This document shows, one piece after another, positions 59,935 through 64,000 of a stretch of 64,000 nucleotides of DNA. Made by a program: the position numbers and the translations under genes. The DNA comes from Gloeobacter kilaueensis JS1. Lineage in GTDB: Bacteria; Cyanobacteriota; Cyanobacteriia; Gloeobacterales; Gloeobacteraceae. Position 1 is the first letter of the stretch. The number at the start of each line of letters is the position of its first letter. A model generated the notes under the pieces. It had not been told where the DNA came from and made no database searches. It was given only the letters and a program-made list of their open reading frames with translations. The stretch is taken from NCBI RefSeq assembly GCF_000484535.1, contig NC_022600.1, positions 3,286,001 through 3,350,000 on the forward strand. The letters run 5' to 3'.

Positions 59935-61176
59935 ATGACGATGAAGAATGCACTCGATCTGGGATTTGTTCGCAGGCAATTTCCGGCCCTGGCAGGAGAG
60001 TGGACGTTTTTTGACAATGCGGGGGGTTCGCAGATCCTGGGGCGGGTCGTCGATCGGCTGGCGGATTTTTTGCTGAGCACCAACGTGCAGTTGGGCGCGT
60101 CCTACGCCGTCTCCGAGGCCGCTACCGCCCGCCTGGCCACCGCCCGGCAGGTGATGGCCGACTACATCCATGCCCGCTACCCGGAAGAGATCGTCCATGG
60201 CTCCTCGACCACCCAGTTGCTGGCCAATCTTGCTCTTGCGATGGTGCCGCTGTTGCGCCCCGGCGATGAGATCGTCGTCACCAACTGCGATCACGAATCG
60301 AACGTTGGCCCCTGGGTGCGGCTAGGCGAGCGGGGCATCGTCGTCAAATTCTGGAAGGTCAACCCCGACAGTTCTGCCCTCGAACCGGCGGACCTGGAGC
60401 CGCTTTTAAGCGAACGGACCCGCCTGGTCTGCTTTAGCTACGCCTCCAACGTCGTCGGTACCATCCATCCGGTCGCCCAGATCGTCCAGCTTGCCCGCCG
60501 CTACGGGGCGCTCACCTGCGTCGATGCCGTCGCCTACGCGCCGCACCGGCCCATCGACGTGCAGGCGCTCGACGTCGATTTTTTGGTCTTCAGCACCTAC
60601 AAGCTCTACGGGCCGCACGCAGCGGTGCTCTACGGCAAGCGCGATCTGTTGCTGGAACTGGCGGGCATCAACCACTACTTCATCGAGCGCCACGAGATTC
60701 CCTACAAGCTCCAGCCCGGCAACGCCAACTTTGAACTGGCCTGGGCGACGACCGGCATCGTCGATTATTTCGAGCAACTGGCCGCCATGCAAGAGGGACC
60801 ACCGGCAGAAAGCTACCCAGAGCGCATCGCCCGTGCCTTCGAGCCCATCGCCGCCCACGAGGAGGCGCTGAGTGCCCGGCTTCTCGCCTATCTCACTGCC
60901 CAGCCCAACCTGCGCATTCTGGGCCAGAGACAGGCTGAGCGCCACCTGCGGGTGCCGACCATCAGCTTCTGGGTGCCGGGCCGGGCGAGCTGGACGATTC
61001 CTCCCAAAGTCGATGCCTTCAAGATCGGTATCCGCTGGGGCGATTTTTATGCCCGACGGCTCATCGATAGCCTGGGCCTCACCCCCACCGGCGGCATCGT
61101 CCGCGTCTCGGCGGTCCACTACAACACGATCGAGGAAATCGACCGGCTGATCGCAGCCCTCCAGACCGTACTCTAA
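59935..61176 (+). CDS. Class V aminotransferase-fold PLP enzyme (cysteine-desulfurase-like)
   Basis: The 413-residue protein has the fold-type I pattern of NifS-like proteins: TFFDNAGGSQI, HGSSTTQLLANLAL, NCDHESNVGPWVRL, the cofactor aspartate D197 in TCVDAVAYAPH, and the Schiff-base lysine K223 in FSTYKLYGPHA. Databases usually label this subgroup cysteine desulfurase-like. No cysteine is present after residue 195, so the mobile-loop catalytic cysteine of true desulfurases is missing. A lyase, epimerase or transaminase reaction is more likely. The ATG at 59935 is preferred over a GTG four codons upstream. Confidence 0.87.
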   Translation: MTMKNALDLGFVRRQFPALAGEWTFFDNAGGSQILGRVVDRLADFLLSTNVQLGASYAVSEAATARLATARQVMADYIHARYPEEIVHGSSTTQLLANLALAMVPLLRPGDEIVVTNCDHESNVGPWVRLGERGIVVKFWKVNPDSSALEPADLEPLLSERTRLVCFSYASNVVGTIHPVAQIVQLARRYGALTCVDAVAYAPHRPIDVQALDVDFLVFSTYKLYGPHAAVLYGKRDLLLELAGINHYFIERHEIPYKLQPGNANFELAWATTGIVDYFEQLAAMQEGPPAESYPERIARAFEPIAAHEEALSARLLAYLTAQPNLRILGQRQAERHLRVPTISFWVPGRASWTIPPKVDAFKIGIRWGDFYARRLIDSLGLTPTGGIVRVSAVHYNTIEEIDRLIAALQTVL

Positions 61177-61177
61177 G

Positions 61178-62254
61178 CTAGCGCGCAAGTGCCAGAACGA
61201 TCTCCGCCAGGATCAAGCCGATGATCACCAGTTCTAAGGTCTGGCCCTGGGCAGTGTTCACCCGGTCGGTGAGAAGCTGGTAGAGGTTGGCAACGATATC
61301 GAGCTTGCGCGAAATCGAGCTTTCCCACTCCTGCAGATAAAAGCGGCGGGTGCCGACCGAGTAGACGCGGGCCAGATACAGGTCACCAATCAGCTTCAGG
61401 GCGTTATCGACCCGCTCCGAGAGGAGCGAAGATTCGATCCGCAGCTCCGCCAGATCCTCGATCGCCCGCCTGTGGGGCGTGCGCAGAGGAATCGGCCACT
61501 CCGCCCGCTTCTGGATCAGCCCTTCGTAGTCGCCGATGCGCCGGTCAAGCTGGGCGTCGATGTAGCGCGCCTCCAGCAGCTCGACGTTGAGTAGCTCCAG
61601 CACATTCAGCGTGTCCCAGTAATCCTGGTCGTAGATGATCGCCGCGTTCCAGTCGATCACCACCAGATCGCTCTCGTAGTAGGAGATATGTTGCTCCAGC
61701 GCGTCCTGCTGCTGTTCGGCACTCAAAGGCCGGGTATCGAAGCGCAGTACCTGGGCGAGGGCAGGCCGGTACTCCATGAGCAACTGGGCACTACCCAGGG
61801 GCGCATCGAGCTTTTCGATCACGAACAGGTAATAGTCCTCGACCAGCTCCGCCAGTTCCGGACGGCTGACGGCGGGCGCAATTTTTTGCACCAGGCGTTC
61901 AAGCTGCTCCCTGGCATGGGCCTCCAGAGCGAGGCCATACAGTTGCTGGCTCAGTTCGGGCAGCTTCTCCAGATCCAGAGCGTTCATCGGCCAGCGGTAG
62001 GCGAGGCTGACCGCGCCAAAGTCAAAGACCGTCGCCTGGATCTGCCCTGGCCGCTCCACCAGAACCGGAGCGTCCCCCAGATTGAGCAACTGGGGCGGTC
62101 GGGTGTACTGCAGATAGTCGGGCGTCTTTTTTTTGCGCGACAAAGGCGGCACCGGGGCAGAAAGGAGTAGCTCCCTCACCCGCTCCAGCGACACTTCGTA
62201 GCCGATATCGAAGGCAAACAGGGCAACGGCCTGGCCCTGCAGAATCTGAACCAT
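61178..62254 (-). CDS. RMD1/DUF155 family protein with C-terminal membrane anchor
   Basis: The 358-residue protein matches the RMD1 (DUF155) family. The N-terminal half is mixed alpha/beta, with AVALFAFDIGYEV at the start and DLVVIDWNAAIIYDQ near residue 197. The C-terminal half is a long helical region (ERVDNALKLIGDLYLARVYS, then DIVANLYQLLTDRVNTAQGQ) ending in a hydrophobic segment (LVIIGLILAEIVLALA). Yeast members are mitochondrial membrane proteins; the bacterial role is unknown. It ends 1 bp after the convergent PLP-enzyme gene. Confidence 0.75.
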   Translation of the reverse strand: MVQILQGQAVALFAFDIGYEVSLERVRELLLSAPVPPLSRKKKTPDYLQYTRPPQLLNLGDAPVLVERPGQIQATVFDFGAVSLAYRWPMNALDLEKLPELSQQLYGLALEAHAREQLERLVQKIAPAVSRPELAELVEDYYLFVIEKLDAPLGSAQLLMEYRPALAQVLRFDTRPLSAEQQQDALEQHISYYESDLVVIDWNAAIIYDQDYWDTLNVLELLNVELLEARYIDAQLDRRIGDYEGLIQKRAEWPIPLRTPHRRAIEDLAELRIESSLLSERVDNALKLIGDLYLARVYSVGTRRFYLQEWESSISRKLDIVANLYQLLTDRVNTAQGQTLELVIIGLILAEIVLALAR

Positions 62255-62316
62255 GCCCTCACTCTAGCCGCTCGCGGGCAACCGGGCAGGGAGTGTTCTA
62301 GGCTGGACTTATTAAG

Positions 62317-62718
62317 ATGGACCTTGCGGTGGAACGCTTCAAATTCCCCCTGCGCCTGCTTCTGAGTGCCTTCATGATCGCAGCGGGTTGCCTGCACTTT
62401 CTCAACCCTGCTCCCTTCGTCAAGATCGTGCCCGCCGCTCTACCGGCCCCGGCGCTGCTGGTCTACATCAGCGGCTTTTTTGAGATCCTGGGCGGTATCG
62501 GACTCTTGCTTCCACCGCTTTGCCAACCGGCCTCCTGGGGGCTCATCGCGCTTTTTATCGCCGTCTTTCCCGCCAACATCAACATGGCCGTCAACGATAT
62601 CGTCCTCGAAGGCATTCCCCATATCCCGTGGCTCTACTGGCTGAGATTGCCGCTGCAGGCTGTCCTCATCGCCTGGGCCTGGTGGGTGGGACAACCTGCA
62701 AGCGAGACTAAAGACTAG
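62317..62718 (+). CDS. DoxX-family membrane protein
   Basis: The 133-residue protein has four TM helices (about 12-29, 44-64, 70-90 and 106-124) and DoxX features: FMIAAGCLHFLNPAPFVKIVP, VYISGFFEILGGIGLLLP and the NINMAVNDI motif of the YphA-like branch. The function is poorly known; relatives are linked to quinone or thiosulfate metabolism and redox stress. It is co-directional with the next gene, 25 bp away. Confidence 0.85.
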   Translation: MDLAVERFKFPLRLLLSAFMIAAGCLHFLNPAPFVKIVPAALPAPALLVYISGFFEILGGIGLLLPPLCQPASWGLIALFIAVFPANINMAVNDIVLEGIPHIPWLYWLRLPLQAVLIAWAWWVGQPASETKD

Positions 62719-62743
62719 CGATGTAGAGAGCAGGTGTGCCCAG

Positions 62744-63616
62744 ATGCCCAGGTATTTCCCCTACGCCGACGGCCAGTGGCGGTTACATATCGGCTTGAGC
62801 GCCCTCGATCTCAGCGAGTGGATCGAACTGGACGAGGAATACCCCGTCTACCTGGCCCGCAAGCAGCAGCTCCTTGCCCAGCGCCGCGACGAGGTGCTGG
62901 TGAACCTGCCGGACAGCCTGCCGGAGCAGATAGAAGTGCGGGACTTGCTCATTGCCCATCTGCTGCAGCGCTTTCCCGAGCATTACCAGCGGAGCGGCCA
63001 GCAGGTAGACAACCGGATCACAGGCGAAAGCTGGAACATCGACGCCTTCGCTTCGCCGCTGGAGCTGGCCTCTCGGCTCGTTCAAGAAGATCTCTGCATC
63101 CTCAGACCTGCCACCGGAGCCTACGTCCTGAGCGCTGCCTGCGTCTGTTTTCCCTCGCGCTGGTCTCTTGTCGAAAAACTGGGCCATCCCCTCGCCGCGA
63201 TCCATGCCCCCGTACCAGGGTACGGCGAGCAGTTGGCCAGACCCGTGGACCGCTTCTTCGATCGGCTCCGGGTCGAAGCACCGATGCAGCGGCTCAACTG
63301 GACGATCGTCGATTCACCTGCCCTCTTTCTGCCCCCCGATCACCCCCGCGCCGCGCCTATCGCTGCCTCCGAGGCCGGAGAGCACCTCTGGATCCGCATC
63401 GAGCGCCAGACCCTGCGCCGATTGCCCACCACCGGAGCCGTTCTTTTCACGATCCGCACCTACGTCCATCCCCTCGCCTGTCTGGAAGGGCAACCGGAGA
63501 TGGCCCGCGCCCTGGCCGAGACTGTGCATCAGATCCCGGAACCGATGCAGCTGTACAAGAGCATCTTGCCGGTGCGCGAACCCCTGCTCACTTACCTGAC
63601 AAAAATCAGTCATTAA
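62744..63616 (+). CDS. Heme-dependent oxidative N-demethylase family protein (DUF3445)
   Basis: The 290-residue protein matches DUF3445, now known as the alpha subunit family of heme-dependent oxidative N-demethylases. It has LSEWIELDEEYPVYLARKQQ, ILRPATGAYVLSAACVCFPS and RWSLVEKLGHPLAAIHAPVP. The hallmark RIERQTLRRLP-TTGAVLFTIRTY follows near residue 222. The characterised enzyme removes methyl groups from amines such as dimethylamine using a PAS-like heme domain. The other subunits of that enzyme are not in the window, so the activity here may differ. Confidence 0.85.
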   Translation: MPRYFPYADGQWRLHIGLSALDLSEWIELDEEYPVYLARKQQLLAQRRDEVLVNLPDSLPEQIEVRDLLIAHLLQRFPEHYQRSGQQVDNRITGESWNIDAFASPLELASRLVQEDLCILRPATGAYVLSAACVCFPSRWSLVEKLGHPLAAIHAPVPGYGEQLARPVDRFFDRLRVEAPMQRLNWTIVDSPALFLPPDHPRAAPIAASEAGEHLWIRIERQTLRRLPTTGAVLFTIRTYVHPLACLEGQPEMARALAETVHQIPEPMQLYKSILPVREPLLTYLTKISH

Positions 63617-63659
63617 CTGTGTAAAGGCCAAAAATTTTTTCGGTAGTTTCACATTAGAT

Positions 63660-63680
63660 TGCTGCATATTTTATGCGGCA
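63660..63680. terminator. Hairpin after the DUF3445 gene
   Basis: TGCTGCATA (63660-63668) pairs with TATGCGGCA (63672-63680), with one G-T wobble, around a TTT loop, 44 bp past the stop. No T-run follows, so efficiency is uncertain. It could also be an operator for the next gene. Confidence 0.4.
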
Positions 63681-63722
63681 GCTCTCTATGGGTATTCAAA
63701 TCCCCCTACCGGAGAAGCGCTC

Positions 63723-64000
63723 ATGACTTCTTGGATAATTACTGCTGTCCTCCCTGGTGCCCAATTGCCCAAGATTATCAGGGCTGGTCAACAGGCACCT
63801 GATCCGGCTGGAGTTACGCCTGGTGTTACTATCATCGACGAAAATGACGTTCTATACACCCACTCATCGTTGGTAGAGTTGCGGCCAGTTAACCCCAGTT
63901 CTCGCGATGTAAATGCGGTGGCGAGATTGGATCAAAATTCACAAGTTACACTGCAACAAGATGGGCCAGCCATGATGCTAAAGCCCCTGGAGGGGAATCT
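63723..64000 (+). CDS. Partial ORF of unknown function, truncated by the window end
   Basis: An ATG at 63723, behind GGAG nine bases upstream, opens a frame that stays open to the end of the window (92 codons). The visible N-terminus begins MTSWIITAVLPGAQLPKIIR and continues with a beta-rich, Pro- and Val-containing sequence; no signal peptide or known domain is recognised. The segment is AT-richer than the preceding genes, so it may belong to an acquired region continuing to the right. Confidence 0.6.
   Translation, partial: MTSWIITAVLPGAQLPKIIRAGQQAPDPAGVTPGVTIIDENDVLYTHSSLVELRPVNPSSRDVNAVARLDQNSQVTLQQDGPAMMLKPLEGN

Noticed and set aside
1-64000. CRISPR arrays, transposases, integrases, rRNA operons
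   Set aside because: No regularly spaced direct repeats, transposase or integrase motifs, or rRNA sequence were seen on either strand.

Overview
The window is high-G+C bacterial DNA from a cyanobacterium. The supporting genes are a PipX homologue, a CpcS/CpeS-type phycobiliprotein lyase, DUF3007, an RRM-type RNA-binding protein, a PyrF-PyrE fusion, and the adjacent 2-oxoglutarate decarboxylase / succinate-semialdehyde dehydrogenase pair that closes the cyanobacterial TCA cycle. High G+C, frequent GTG starts and the overall repertoire suggest a Gloeobacter-like lineage. That placement is an inference; no marker gene was compared.

Layout. 1-2029 is a visibly AT-richer two-gene cassette resembling AbiEi/AbiEii (type IV toxin-antitoxin), preceded by stacked palindromes. 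2263-4717 holds a DUF1345 membrane protein, a LysR regulator, a GNAT acetyltransferase (with a decayed copy of its 5' end about 1.7 kb upstream) and an ArsR repressor divergent from an RND pump and its adaptor (4885-9327). 9361-15263 is metabolic: pyrFE, mtnC, 2-OG decarboxylase, SSADH and pipX. 15412-23719 holds pcrA, a divergent YdhR-like/TetR pair with three palindromes between them, corA, a DUF6883/DUF4926 pair, a bilin lyase, acs and rpsT. 23862-37165 is mostly housekeeping: class A PBP, SUI1 factor, Uma2 nuclease-fold protein, rhomboid, CCA-adding enzyme, rbp, pheT, a short division cluster (rsmH, ftsL-like, ftsI) and rsmD.

37592-39057 is an accessory patch: a DUF2945/DUF3140 pair, a fragment of a phosphodiester-glycosidase gene and a second Uma2 gene. 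39108-48579 is one tightly packed minus-strand exopolysaccharide operon (rfbD, rfbB, priming sugar transferase, rfbA, Wza-like exporter, TPR protein, CpsB-type phosphatase, DUF3007, phosphodiester glycosidase). ychF follows, then a DUF4258 cassette ending in a coupled 31-codon ORF.

50788-63616 is catabolic or accessory: an SDR and an unusual P450 bracketed by a near-identical palindrome, a GPH sugar symporter with a ROK kinase, AraC with an aldo/keto reductase, an alpha/beta hydrolase, a small exported protein, a 2OG-Fe(II) dioxygenase divergent from a PLP enzyme without the desulfurase cysteine, an RMD1/DUF155 protein, DoxX and a heme-dependent N-demethylase homologue. The window ends inside an unrecognised ORF. 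I saw no rRNA, tRNA, CRISPR array, transposase or replication origin.
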